Shown here one piece after another: positions 15,639 to 24,186 of a DNA stretch of 26,870 nt; the first letter of the stretch is position 1, and the number at the start of each line of letters is the position of its first letter. The notes under the pieces were generated by a model. It was not told the origin of the DNA. It was given only the letters and a program-made list of their open reading frames with translations, and did no database searches. Source of the stretch: JBDNIO01 sp041688215 (GTDB lineage Bacteria; Pseudomonadota; Gammaproteobacteria; Nevskiales; Salinisphaeraceae); assembly GCA_041688215.1 (NCBI GenBank), contig JBDNIO010000167.1:1-26870 (forward strand). The letters are read 5' to 3'. The position numbers and the translations under genes are program-made.

Positions 15639-17075
15639 TCATCTTAGGCTTTCGCCCCAACTTTTCAGTTCGATCAGAATCTGCAACTTGTCAGCCTGTC
15701 CGGAGAAATGTTCGGATAGTTGCTGCAGCATCGTATCGTACTCATCCAGAGTTAGCCCGCCATCGGGTGCAAATTCCAGGCGCTTGCTGCGCCAACTTGC
15801 CCACTCATCGCGTTCGGCCTGGTTCAGGGTTTCCGGGTAGTGGCGGGCGCGGTAGCGGAACAGGAGTTCGTGCAGACGTTTGTCTTTGAACGCGAAGTCG
15901 GGTTCGCGCAGTTCTTTCGCGGTAGCGGTGATCACTTGCTGGCATAGCGCGCGGTCTTCATTGGGCACGAAGCCGGAATAGAGTTCCTGTTCCGGGTCGC
16001 TGCCGGCTTCGTATTCGCCAAGGGCGAATACGGCTTGGGCCTTGTCTGCGATGGCGTCAATAACTTCGAGCAGTGTGTCGCGGTGGCGGCGCAGGGCGTC
16101 GCCGTCCAGTTGCAAGCGTTTCGCTTCTTGGGTTTGCAGCATACCCGCGGGTGCCAGCACCGGGCATTTATTGGTATGCACGCCTTTGAGCGGAACACGT
16201 TCGACGCCTTCTGGCAGGTCTTTAGTGGGCGTGAACATGCGCTCGTGGATTTCTTCGGCGGAGAGTTCTATCAGATCGCGCGGGTCGTGGCGCAGGTCGA
16301 ATACGATTACCGCGTTTTTATTCACCGGGTGTTCGGCGATGGGCATAACCAGACTGATGCAACCGATATCGGCCGGGAATTTTTGCGAAACGTGCAGTAC
16401 GGGTTTGCGGCTGATTAAGTCAAGCATGCCGCGAGCGGACTTTTTATCGCGGTTTGTAAATACGAAGTCGTAGAGCTTGGGTTGTTTCTGCCGGATTAGC
16501 TTGGCCAGCGCGATGGTGGCGTACACGTCGGACAGCGCGTCGTGGGCACGTTCCTGTTCCAGATTATTCGCGCTCGCCAGGTGTTCGAGCTTGAAGCTGG
16601 GTGCGCCGTCTTCGCGCTGCGGCCAGTTTATGCCTTCGGGTCTTAACGCATAAGTGAGGCGCACCATGTCGATAATGTCCCAGCGCGAGCAGCCGTTTTG
16701 CCACTCGCGCGCGTAGGGGTCATGGAAGTTGCGCCACAGCGTGTGGCGGGTAACTTCGTCGTCAAAACGCAGGGAGTTGTAGCCAACCGCGCAGGTGTTG
16801 GGGGCGGCCATCTCCGCCAGTATCCGGGCGATGAACTCGGGTTCGGGCAGTCCGCGTTCCTGCGCCTGTTGTGGCGTGATGCCGGTGATCAGGCAGGCCT
16901 CGGGATGCGGCAGCATGTCCGCAGGCGGCTGGCAGTATTCAACCAGCGGTTCGCCGATGATGTTCAAGTCCAGATCGGTACGCACACCGGCAAACTGCGA
17001 GGGCCGGTCCATCTTCGGATTGGTGCCGAAGGTTTCGTAGTCGTGCCAGTAGAGGCTGGGTAGCGCGCTGGCCAT
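15639..17075 (-). CDS. sbcB: Exodeoxyribonuclease I
   Basis: A 478-residue homologue of E. coli exonuclease I, similar along its whole length. HDYETFGTNPKMDRPSQFAGVRTD holds the first DEDD residues (Asp12, Glu14). GYNSLRFDDEVTR, SRWDIIDMVRLTYALRPEGINWP and AHDALSDVYATIALAKL supply the rest, including the HxxxxD pair. The C-terminal SH3-like and helical regions follow (HTNKCPVLAPAG, ELYSGFVPNEDRA, LLFRYRARHYPETL). The enzyme degrades single-stranded DNA 3' to 5' in recombination and mismatch repair. I chose the ATG at 17075 because GGAAAG lies just upstream; an in-frame ATG at 17105 has no binding site. A REP-like repeat sits directly upstream, so the promoter must lie within or beyond it. Confidence 0.95.
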   Translation of the reverse strand: MASALPSLYWHDYETFGTNPKMDRPSQFAGVRTDLDLNIIGEPLVEYCQPPADMLPHPEACLITGITPQQAQERGLPEPEFIARILAEMAAPNTCAVGYNSLRFDDEVTRHTLWRNFHDPYAREWQNGCSRWDIIDMVRLTYALRPEGINWPQREDGAPSFKLEHLASANNLEQERAHDALSDVYATIALAKLIRQKQPKLYDFVFTNRDKKSARGMLDLISRKPVLHVSQKFPADIGCISLVMPIAEHPVNKNAVIVFDLRHDPRDLIELSAEEIHERMFTPTKDLPEGVERVPLKGVHTNKCPVLAPAGMLQTQEAKRLQLDGDALRRHRDTLLEVIDAIADKAQAVFALGEYEAGSDPEQELYSGFVPNEDRALCQQVITATAKELREPDFAFKDKRLHELLFRYRARHYPETLNQAERDEWASWRSKRLEFAPDGGLTLDEYDTMLQQLSEHFSGQADKLQILIELKSWGESLR

Positions 17076-17115
17076 GTTAACTTTCCGAGTCCGCGTGTTA
17101 GACATCTAAGTATGT

Positions 17116-17204
17116 GTAGGTCGGCTTAGGACGCAGTCCGTAAGCCGACATCATGAGTTAGGCTACTCTAATATGTCGGATTACGCTGCGCTAATCCGAC
17201 CTAC
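17116..17204. repeat. REP-like double-hairpin repeat, copy 2
   Basis: Outer ends GTAGGTCGG and CCGACCTAC enclose two hairpins: GTCGGCTTA paired with TAAGCCGAC (with inner GGAC/GTCC), and GTCGGATTA paired with TAATCCGAC. Same design as 8039-8130 with compensatory changes in the stems, so the structure is conserved more than the sequence. It lies between sbcB and yheS. Confidence 0.8.
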
Positions 17205-17263
17205 AGTCGTTCAACTTTGCGGCTTTCTTGAAACATTCTTTATGTGATCGTTGCAAAAATAAG

Positions 17264-19150
17264 CTAGGCCTCAAGGCGTTCAGTGTTTTCCAGCCAAATA
17301 GATTCTGCGGCTTCCATTCTTTTTTTCAATTCGCCTTGTTCGCGTAGTAGTTTTGTAAGCTCCTGGTTCTCGCCTTCGTAAAGTTTGGGGTCAGCGAGTT
17401 GTTGTTCGAGGCGTTCCAGTTTTTTCTGTGCTTGTTCGATTTCGCGTTCCGCTTTTTTCAGGGCAGCTCGTAATGGCTTTTCGCTTTCTCGTTGTTGCGC
17501 GGCATCGCGGCGGGTGTTTTTGAAATTGGCCGCGGTTTTTTTGGGTTTATTGGCTTTGGCCTGATTATCGGATTCGGCGTTGTTCGATTGCTTGCGTAGC
17601 CAGCGGGCGTAGTCATCCAGGTCGCCATCGAAGGGACGGCAGTGGCCATCGGCGACGCGCCAGAGTTCATCGCAGGTGGCGTCTATCAAATGGCGATCGT
17701 GTGCGACCACGACCACGGCGCCGCTAAATTCCTGGAGTGCAAACTCCAGTGCGTGGCGCATTTCCAGATCAAGATGGTTGGTGGGCTCGTCCAGCAGCAG
17801 CAGATTGGGTTGTTCGTACACAATGCATGCCAGCGCCAGCCGGGCCTTTTCGCCGCCGGAAAAAGGCGCGATGGGTTCCAGCGCCTTGTCGCCACGGAAA
17901 TCAAAGCCGCCCAGGAAGTTGCGAATGTCGCGCTCGCCGGCGCGTGGATTCAGTTTTTGAATGTGATCGAGCGCGCTGGCTTTGTGGTCCAGGTGTTCGA
18001 GCTGGTGCTGGGCGAAATAACCGACGCTCAAATAACGGTCGCGTTGCTGTTCGCCGCACATGTGTGGCAAATGCCCGGCGAGTAATTGCATGACGGTGGA
18101 TTTGCCGGCGCCATTGCGGCCGAGCAGGGCGATGCGCTCGCCGGGGGCCAGGGTGAGTTTGATGTCTTCCACAATCGCGACGCCGTCGTAGCCTACAGCC
18201 ACATCATCCAGCCGTAACAGCCAGGTCGGCTCGCGCTTGGGCTGGGTGAATTCGAACGAGAATGGCGCGTCCCAGTGGGCGGGCTGGGTGAGCTGCATTT
18301 TCTCTATTTTCTTCAGTCGGCTCTGGGCCTGGGAGGCTTTGGAGGCTTTGGCGCGAAAGCGGTCTACGAATTTCTGCATGTGTGCCAGGCGCTTTTGCTG
18401 GCTGGCGTATTGCGCCTCCTGCAGCGCCAGTTGCTCGGCACGGATTGCCTCGAATGCCGAGTAATTGCCGGCATAGATTTTCGCGCTCTGGCCTTCCAGA
18501 TGCAGGGTGTGGCCGGTGGTGGCGTCAAGGAAGTCGCGGTCATGTGATATGACCATTAACGTGCCTTGAAATTCGCGCAGATAGCCTTGCAGCCAGAGCA
18601 CGGCGTCTAGATCCAGGTGGTTGGTGGGCTCGTCCAGTAACATGAGGTCCGCCCTGCGCATGAGCGCCTGCGCCAGATTCAGCCTGCGCCGCCAGCCGCC
18701 GGAAAAGGCGCTGATAGGGTTACTTTGCACCTCAGATGGAAAGCCCAGCCCGTAGAGCATGACCGCCGCACGCGAACGCGCCGCGTAGCCATCAATGGCG
18801 AACATACGGTCATGCATATGCGCCTGTTTCGTAGCGTTTACATCGGCCTCCGCCTGTACCAGGTCGGCTTCCAGTTTGCGTAATTCGGTATCGCCGTCCA
18901 GCACGTATTCAATCGCGGGCTGGTCGCCGCCGGGCTCTTCCTGGCGCACGCTGGCGATGCTGATATCGGGTATTTGCACTTCGCCGGTATCGGCGCCGAG
19001 TTCTGCGCGCAGCAGCGCGAACAGGCTGGACTTGCCGCTGCCGTTACGCCCGACAATGCCGACGCGATTGCCGGCGTGGATGGTGAAATTCAAGTCTTCC
19101 AGCAGGAGTTTTCCGCCGCGGCGGATACTGATCTGATTGAGGTTTATCAT
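17264..19150 (-). CDS. yheS: ABC-F family ribosome-associated ATPase, YheS type
   Basis: A 628-residue protein with two ABC ATPase domains and no membrane segment. The first has Walker A GRNGSGKS (34-41), signature FSGGWRRRLNLAQAL (149-163) and LLDEPTNHLDLD. The second has GRNGAGKST (344-352), FSGGEKARLALA and LLLLDEPTNHLD. The linker around 240-290 (QQKRLAHMQKFVDRFRAKASKASQAQSR) is the P-site tRNA interaction motif, and the last about 90 residues form a charged coiled coil. The order matches E. coli YheS almost motif for motif. ABC-F proteins bind the ribosomal E site and adjust the P-site tRNA to relieve stalling on difficult nascent peptides. Its ATG overlaps the TGA of the upstream transglutaminase gene, so the two are coupled. 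Confidence 0.93.
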   Translation of the reverse strand: MINLNQISIRRGGKLLLEDLNFTIHAGNRVGIVGRNGSGKSSLFALLRAELGADTGEVQIPDISIASVRQEEPGGDQPAIEYVLDGDTELRKLEADLVQAEADVNATKQAHMHDRMFAIDGYAARSRAAVMLYGLGFPSEVQSNPISAFSGGWRRRLNLAQALMRRADLMLLDEPTNHLDLDAVLWLQGYLREFQGTLMVISHDRDFLDATTGHTLHLEGQSAKIYAGNYSAFEAIRAEQLALQEAQYASQQKRLAHMQKFVDRFRAKASKASQAQSRLKKIEKMQLTQPAHWDAPFSFEFTQPKREPTWLLRLDDVAVGYDGVAIVEDIKLTLAPGERIALLGRNGAGKSTVMQLLAGHLPHMCGEQQRDRYLSVGYFAQHQLEHLDHKASALDHIQKLNPRAGERDIRNFLGGFDFRGDKALEPIAPFSGGEKARLALACIVYEQPNLLLLDEPTNHLDLEMRHALEFALQEFSGAVVVVAHDRHLIDATCDELWRVADGHCRPFDGDLDDYARWLRKQSNNAESDNQAKANKPKKTAANFKNTRRDAAQQRESEKPLRAALKKAEREIEQAQKKLERLEQQLADPKLYEGENQELTKLLREQGELKKRMEAAESIWLENTERLEA

Positions 19151-19830
19151 GCCTGGCTGTTGTCCCGTTCGGCATCGATTTCCGCTGCCATATCGCCCGA
19201 AAGCCCGGTTAACTGTTCCAGCATTTGCGGGTAATATTTTCGGTAGGCTTGCGACAGTTCTTCGTATGGGATGTCGAGGCGGGCGCCGTGATCGGCCAGG
19301 TATTGTATGTGCTGGCGCCCGGACTGGTCGAATTCATGCATCAGCGCATCGTTGCGGCCGTCGAAATCCAGCGGTTTGACGCCGAATCTTTCGCATAATT
19401 CGATATTGAATGCCGGGGTGGCTTTGCGCCAGACGCCGTCGAGCCATAACTCGGTGTAGCCGTGGTAATAGAAAACATCCGTGCTCATGAGTTTTAGCAG
19501 GCGCGCGCTGGCCAGGTGGTTTTTTACGTCGGCAAAACCGATTTTGGCGGGGATGCCAGCCGCGCGGGCGCAGGCCGCCAGTAACCCCGCTTTGGGCACG
19601 CAATAGCCGTTGCCGTTGGTTAGTGTAGTACTGGCTTTGAGCGCGTATGGATCAATGGAAAAACTGTAGGGGTCGTAACGCACCTCGTCGCGCACCGCGT
19701 AGTAAAGACGGATAGCCTGCTCGGTCGGTGTGCCATCGCCGGCACGGTCTTTTGCGAATTCGACAATCGCGGGGTGATCGCTGTCCAGAAATTCACTGGG
19801 GGCAAGCGTTTCAGGTTCGGGTTGTTGCAT
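19147..19830 (-). CDS. Transglutaminase-like cysteine protease-fold protein
   Basis: A 227-residue cytoplasmic protein with a transglutaminase-like core: LYYAVRDEVRYDPY, then NGYCVPKAGLLAACARAAGIPAKIGFADV with nucleophile Cys77, then YYHGYTELWLDGVWRKATPAFN with His123. The aspartate that usually completes the triad is not obvious; the matching place reads ATPAFN. The family includes peptidases and amidases as well as true transglutaminases, so the reaction is open. It is the first gene of a coupled pair with yheS (ATGA overlap). No ribosome binding site stands out. The outer end of the second MITE-like copy lies only 19 bp before its ATG, so its promoter may be within that element. Confidence 0.83.
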   Translation of the reverse strand: MQQPEPETLAPSEFLDSDHPAIVEFAKDRAGDGTPTEQAIRLYYAVRDEVRYDPYSFSIDPYALKASTTLTNGNGYCVPKAGLLAACARAAGIPAKIGFADVKNHLASARLLKLMSTDVFYYHGYTELWLDGVWRKATPAFNIELCERFGVKPLDFDGRNDALMHEFDQSGRQHIQYLADHGARLDIPYEELSQAYRKYYPQMLEQLTGLSGDMAAEIDAERDNSQA

Positions 19831-19849
19831 TGGACTATGTTTCGATTGA

Positions 19850-19997
19850 GTAGTTATGTACGAAATTCAGGTTGCGATGAATTCTCGTAAATCTGGCTGG
19901 CACGACACTATTGTAGGGCAAGCGTGTCGCTTGCCAGGCAAGTCGCAGACTTGCCCTACAGCATTAGACGCACTGCCTGAGTCTCGTTTAGAACCAC
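19850..19997 (-). mobile_element. MITE-like element, copy 2 (148 bp, inverted relative to copy 1)
   Basis: Read on the minus strand it runs from GTGGTTCTAAACGAGACTCA to CGTACATAACTAC and aligns with 5624-5782 over both arms. The main difference is a shorter spacer between the two central hairpins. The arms end together with the terminal inverted repeats, which fixes the element's borders. No ORF or target-site duplication is seen. It lies between the transglutaminase start and the ppa terminator. Confidence 0.78.
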
Positions 19998-20042
19998 TTT
20001 AGATTGTAAGCACAAGGTAGCGAAATCGTGTTCACAGCAACG

Positions 20043-20064
20043 AAAACGCCCCGCGCGGCGGGGC
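20043..20064 (-). terminator. Intrinsic terminator of ppa
   Basis: On the minus strand GCCCCGC (20064-20058) pairs with GCGGGGC (20054-20048) around a 3-base loop and is followed by GTTTTCG. It starts 27 bp after the ppa stop. Confidence 0.7.
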
Positions 20065-20090
20065 ATTCGCGCAAACTGGTTGTGGGCAGT

Positions 20091-20621
20091 TTAGCCTTTA
20101 TAGGCTGCAATCGATTTCATGATTTCAGCCTTGGCTTTGTCGACGCCTTCCCAGCCAGTTATCTTCACCCACTTGCCTTCTTCCAGATCCTTGTAGTGCT
20201 CGAAGAAGTGCTTGATCTTGTTCTGGTAGCGTATGTTGATGTCGTCCAGGTCCTTGATGTGGCTGTAGTAGCCGGTGGAAACCTTGTCGGTCGGCACCGC
20301 CAGGATTTTGGCATCCATGCCGGACTCATCTTCCGTACCGAGCACGGCTACGGGTCTGCACTTGATCACCGCGCCAGGCACGATGGGATAGGGCGTAAGC
20401 ACCAGCACATCGACCGGGTCGCCGTCGTCATAAAGCGTTTGCGGCACGAAACCGTAGTTGGCCGGATAGTGCATGGCCACGTTCATGAAGCGATCGACCA
20501 TCAAGCAGCCGCTGTCCTTATCCACTTCGTACTTTACGGCGTTGTCGCCCGCAACAATCTCGATGACAACGTTGATTTCTTCGGGCGGGTTCTTGCCCGG
20601 TGATATTGCTTCGTAACCCAT
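20091..20621 (-). CDS. ppa: Inorganic pyrophosphatase (family I, soluble)
   Basis: A 176-residue family I pyrophosphatase. The signature DGDPVDV carries Asp66, Asp68 and Asp71, the metal-binding aspartates. NVVIEIVAGDNAVKYEVDKDSG and HYPANYGFVPQTLYDD supply the substrate-binding lysine, arginine and tyrosine, and GYYSHIKDLDDI follows. The length matches E. coli Ppa (176 aa). It hydrolyses pyrophosphate released by biosynthesis, in the cytoplasm as a hexamer. GAGAAG lies just before the ATG. The nearby PPi-dependent phosphofructokinase uses the same metabolite, so the two enzymes compete for the PPi pool. A hairpin terminator follows. Confidence 0.96.
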   Translation of the reverse strand: MGYEAISPGKNPPEEINVVIEIVAGDNAVKYEVDKDSGCLMVDRFMNVAMHYPANYGFVPQTLYDDGDPVDVLVLTPYPIVPGAVIKCRPVAVLGTEDESGMDAKILAVPTDKVSTGYYSHIKDLDDINIRYQNKIKHFFEHYKDLEEGKWVKITGWEGVDKAKAEIMKSIAAYKG

Positions 20622-20722
20622 AACACTTCTCTCGAGAGTTTGTTAGCTCAGAATCTGGAGCGCGAGATTATACAGCAACACCACAATTGACGAACGTGTG
20701 CACCTGCGTGGAAACTGAAGCT

Positions 20723-20968
20723 ATGAAAACGACTGGATGGCTATTGGGCACATTGCTGGCATTAAGCGCCTGCGGCGACTCGAGTCTGGCGCGCCAGCAA
20801 TATAGCGAGGGCGCGGCCATAGCCCGCGAGGCGGGGTGTGACTGTGATCCGTTTTTGAGTGATGCCGGCAGCGCGGTTTACCAGTCCGCCAATGTGAGCT
20901 CGCAATGGGCGGATGGCTATATTAATGCCTGCGTGGATTTACGGCGCGAGTGCGGTGGTAATCGTTGA
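20723..20968 (+). CDS. Small lipoprotein with four conserved-looking cysteines
   Basis: An 81-residue product starting at the ATG at 20723. The first residues MKTTGWLLGTLLALSAC form a lipoprotein signal with lipobox LSAC, so Cys17 would be lipidated. The mature part of 64 residues contains Cys39, Cys41, Cys70 and Cys77 in an acidic, Gly/Ala-rich chain (AGCDCDPF, INACVDLRREC). The spacing suggests two disulfide bonds in the periplasm, or a metal site. Residue 18 is Gly, not Asp, so transport to the outer membrane is expected by the Lol rule. An in-frame start at 20687 would bury the signal and is unlikely. No homologue recognised; function unknown. It converges on pfp. Confidence 0.72.
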   Translation: MKTTGWLLGTLLALSACGDSSLARQQYSEGAAIAREAGCDCDPFLSDAGSAVYQSANVSSQWADGYINACVDLRRECGGNR

Positions 20969-21010
20969 TTGCGATTCTATAGAACGTCTCCCGCAGAAAA
21001 TTCCGTTACG

Positions 21011-22273
21011 TCAGACCTTGAATTCTCGCCCCGTTTTTTTCGCAACAGCAACTTTTTTAAGTTGCACGTACTGCGGCAGGCCGCCCACATAGGGCGGATA
21101 ATCTTCGCCCGCGATCAGCGGAGCCAGATACCGGCGGCCGGCCTCGGTAATGTGAAATCCATCCTCGCTGATGTATTCCTGCGGCATGGCTTTTTCAACG
21201 TTGGCGATTTCATTCAACGGCGCTTCGCCCAGGCCCCATTCGTAGGGTTCGTCGGATTTTCTTTCAATCGTAACCATAATGCCGGATTTGCCCGCTACTG
21301 CGTATTCGACCGCGGCGCGGCCCACTGCGTAGGACTGCTCCAGGTCGGTTTTTGAGGCGATATGCCGGGCAGCGCGCATTAAATAATCCGCGATTGCGTA
21401 GTGATATTTGTGCCCGAGCTCGGCTTTAATCCGCTGTGCCAGATGCTGGGCAACGCCGCCGAGTTGCGTATGGCCGAAGGCATCGGTGCTGCCGGCATCG
21501 GCCAGGAATTTGCCGTCGCTGTTGCGCACGCCTTGCGAAGCCACGATGGTGCAGTAGCCATATTCTTTGACGCAGGCATCGACCTTGGCCAGGAACGCGG
21601 CCTCATCAAACACGATCTCTGGAAACAGGATGATGTGCGGGGCATCGCCCTCTTTTTCCGTGGCCAAACCGCCGGCTGCAGCGGTCCAGCCGGCATGGCG
21701 GCCCATGACTTCAAGAATAAATACCTTGGTGGAGGTTTTGCACATGCTGGCCAGGTCATACCCGGCTTCGCGGATGGATACAGCGGTATATTTCGCAACC
21801 GAGCCGAAACCGGGGCAGCAGTCGGTAAACGGCAGGTCGTTATCCATGGTTTTCGGGATATGAATCGCCTGGATGGGGAAGCCCATTTTTTCCGCTAACT
21901 GGCTAACTTTAAGGCAGGTATCCGCCGAGTCACCGCCGCCGTTGTAGAAGAAATAGCCAATATCGTGCGCCTTGAATACTTCGATAAGGCGCTCGTATTC
22001 GGCCTTGTTAGTGTCCAGGCCCTTGAGCTTGTAACGGGCGGAACCAAAGGCACCGGCCGGTGTGTATTTGAGCGCGGCGATGGCGGCGGGGGTTTCCTGG
22101 CTGGTATCAATCAGGTCTTCGGTGAGCGCGCCAATGATGCCGTCGCGCCCGGCGTATACCTTGTTTATCTTGTCCGGATATTCGCGGGCGGCCTCGATTA
22201 CGCCCGCAGCGCTGGCATTGATAACGGCGGTGACCCCGCCACTTTGCGCATAAAAAGCATTTTTTGCCGGCAT
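21011..22273 (-). CDS. pfp: Pyrophosphate-dependent 6-phosphofructokinase
   Basis: A 420-residue phosphofructokinase. YAQSGGVTAVINASAAGV is the first phosphate loop, NGGGDSADT at 111-119 is the donor-site loop, PKTMDND at 140-146 includes the catalytic Asp144, and MGRHAGW follows. The lysine of PKTMDND and the aspartate of GGGDS are the two positions that distinguish PPi-users from ATP-users (ATP enzymes have PGTIDND and GGDGS). The reaction, fructose 6-phosphate plus PPi to fructose 1,6-bisphosphate plus phosphate, is reversible, so it can serve glycolysis and gluconeogenesis. The ATG at 22273 has GGAA eight bases upstream; the 16 residues before it are unlikely. It diverges from adk. Confidence 0.93.
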   Translation of the reverse strand: MPAKNAFYAQSGGVTAVINASAAGVIEAAREYPDKINKVYAGRDGIIGALTEDLIDTSQETPAAIAALKYTPAGAFGSARYKLKGLDTNKAEYERLIEVFKAHDIGYFFYNGGGDSADTCLKVSQLAEKMGFPIQAIHIPKTMDNDLPFTDCCPGFGSVAKYTAVSIREAGYDLASMCKTSTKVFILEVMGRHAGWTAAAGGLATEKEGDAPHIILFPEIVFDEAAFLAKVDACVKEYGYCTIVASQGVRNSDGKFLADAGSTDAFGHTQLGGVAQHLAQRIKAELGHKYHYAIADYLMRAARHIASKTDLEQSYAVGRAAVEYAVAGKSGIMVTIERKSDEPYEWGLGEAPLNEIANVEKAMPQEYISEDGFHITEAGRRYLAPLIAGEDYPPYVGGLPQYVQLKKVAVAKKTGREFKV

Positions 22274-22450
22274 GTTGTATTCCAGAGATGGCCAGAAATT
22301 GCTAACAAGACCGCCAAGCATACTTGAATTATCGCCGTCACAAAATTGACTTGGTGGCGCGCGCTCGGTAACTTTCGCGCCTTTGCAGGCGGTGTTTTAA
22401 TGCCGCCATTTTTATGTATGGCCCGGAAAAACGCCGGCTGCGGAGAATTC

Positions 22451-23002
22451 ATGAGAATCGTATTATTTGGTGCGCCCGGCACTGGCAAGGGCACGCAGGC
22501 GCAAAAACTGGTTGCCGAATTCGGGGTGCCGCAGGTTTCTACCGGCGATTTATTGCGCGCCGCGGTTGCCGAGGACACACCGCTGGGCAAGCAGGCCAAG
22601 GCCGCGATGGACGCAGGCGAACTGGTGGCTGATGAAGTCGTAATCGGCATGATTCGCGAACGTCTGGACGAGCCCGATGCGCAAAAAGGCTTTATTCTGG
22701 ATGGCTTTCCGCGCAGCTTGACGCAAGCCCTGGCACTCGACGAGATGCTGGATCATCTGGGCCGCCCGGTGGAAAACGTGATCCACCTCCAGGTTGATGA
22801 TGAAGAAATCGTGCAACGTCTGCTGGAACGTAGCCGTGCCGATGACAACGAAGAGGTGATCCGCAATCGCCTGCAGGTTTTTGCCAATCAGACTTCGCCG
22901 CTCATCAAATACTACGCCGCGCAGGGCAAGTTCACTGCCGTGCAGGGCGTGGGTGAAATCGATGAAATCTATGCCCGCATCAAACAGGTGCTCACCGACT
23001 AA
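22451..23002 (+). CDS. adk: Adenylate kinase, short form
   Basis: A 183-residue adenylate kinase. The P-loop GAPGTGKGTQ lies at 7-16, STGDLLRAAV binds AMP, GFILDGFPRSLTQA is the family signature, and LLERSRADDNEEVIRNRL replaces the lid. The long lid domain of E. coli Adk (214 aa) is absent, so this is the short type, which I associate with Xanthomonadales, cyanobacteria and eukaryotic cytosolic enzymes. It interconverts ATP, ADP and AMP in the cytoplasm. GGAG lies seven bases before the ATG at 22451; an in-frame extension to 22346 has no support. Its TAA overlaps the TAG of convergent rnd within CTAA. Confidence 0.95.
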   Translation: MRIVLFGAPGTGKGTQAQKLVAEFGVPQVSTGDLLRAAVAEDTPLGKQAKAAMDAGELVADEVVIGMIRERLDEPDAQKGFILDGFPRSLTQALALDEMLDHLGRPVENVIHLQVDDEEIVQRLLERSRADDNEEVIRNRLQVFANQTSPLIKYYAAQGKFTAVQGVGEIDEIYARIKQVLTD

Positions 23003-24153
23003 TCGAGCGCCAGGGTACCGTCGTTGACACGCAACCCGCGTTCGCCCGCAAGCACATCCTGTAATAACTGACCCACGGCCTTGCTGCGCCAGCCCTGTAG
23101 CAGGGCGATATCGTCACGGCCCAGGATCAATTGCTCCAGATCCTTGCGGGTTGCCAGGGCACCGGGGCTGATATCAACCTCGGCTGCACGCGTACGCAGG
23201 GCTGCCATGAGTAAATCCACCAGCGGTTCCTGTTCGGGCGCAAGCCGCTCCGGCATTGGCGCTGCTGCTTCGACCGGACGCTTGCCGGCCTCGGCGATCA
23301 GCTCGATCAGCGTGGTTCCATGTTTTTGGGCCAGCGACTCCGGCATACCGCGAATGGATTGCAGCGCTTGCAGATCGCCTGGGCGACGGCGCGCCAAGTC
23401 GAGCAGGATTTCGTCCTTGATGATCCAGCCCCGCGGCCGATCAGCGCACATGGCCTGGCGTTCCCGCCATGCGGCCAGCGGTATCAGGGCCTGTTGCTGT
23501 GCGGGCTTGAGCCGTTTCCCGCCTTTGACCCGGCGCCAGGCCGCGTCCGGCTCGGTGCGATAGCGGGCGGCATCGCTTAACGCTGCGAATTCCGGGGCGA
23601 GCCACTCCAGGCGACCGCGTTGTTCCAGTTGTGCGCGCATTTCGGGATAGAGTTGTGCCAGATAGCGCACGTCGTCGGCCGCATATTCGAGCTCCTGGGT
23701 TGTTAGCGGGCGGCGCGACCAGTCGCTGCGTGTGTGCACCTTTTCCAGCTGCACGCCGAGCATGGCGTCTACCAGGCGGGCGTAACCGATCTGGTCGGCG
23801 TGACCCAGCAGCGCAGCAGCTACCTGGGTGTCGAACACGGGGTAAGGCACCTCACCGGTGGCCTGCAGGAGAATTTCCATATCCTGAGAGGCGGCGTGGA
23901 ACACTTTGGTAATGTCGGGATTGGTAAACAACTCGCGCAAGGGCGAGAGGTCGGAGAGCGCCAGCGGGTCGATACATATCGCGAAGCCAGGTGTACCGAT
24001 CTGTATCAGACACAACTGCGCGTAGTAGTTACGTTCGCGCAGAAACTCGGTATCTACAGCCACCCAGGGTTCGCTGCTTAGCTGTGAAACAAGCTCTGCC
24101 AGTTCCTTCTGGTCAGTAATAACGGCGACGTCTTTGCTGCTGTTCGGTATCAT
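22999..24153 (-). CDS. rnd: Ribonuclease D
   Basis: A 384-residue 3'-5' exoribonuclease. The DEDDy catalytic domain (about 1-175) has VAVDTEFLRERNYYAQLCLIQ with Asp34 and Glu36, VFHAASQDMEIL with Asp91, and ELEYAADDVRYL with Tyr157 and Asp161. HRDC-type helical domains follow (KDEILLDLARRRPGDLQALQSIRGMP, then a second around 320-384). It trims the 3' ends of tRNA precursors and other stable RNAs. I prefer the ATG at 24153, which fits the E. coli N-terminus; the only extension begins at a TTG. It diverges from the membrane-protein gene at 24187 with 33 bp between starts and converges on adk. Confidence 0.94.
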   Translation of the reverse strand: MIPNSSKDVAVITDQKELAELVSQLSSEPWVAVDTEFLRERNYYAQLCLIQIGTPGFAICIDPLALSDLSPLRELFTNPDITKVFHAASQDMEILLQATGEVPYPVFDTQVAAALLGHADQIGYARLVDAMLGVQLEKVHTRSDWSRRPLTTQELEYAADDVRYLAQLYPEMRAQLEQRGRLEWLAPEFAALSDAARYRTEPDAAWRRVKGGKRLKPAQQQALIPLAAWRERQAMCADRPRGWIIKDEILLDLARRRPGDLQALQSIRGMPESLAQKHGTTLIELIAEAGKRPVEAAAPMPERLAPEQEPLVDLLMAALRTRAAEVDISPGALATRKDLEQLILGRDDIALLQGWRSKAVGQLLQDVLAGERGLRVNDGTLALD

Positions 24154-24186
24154 GCGGTTGTTTCGTGGATAACTAAATGGAATTGA

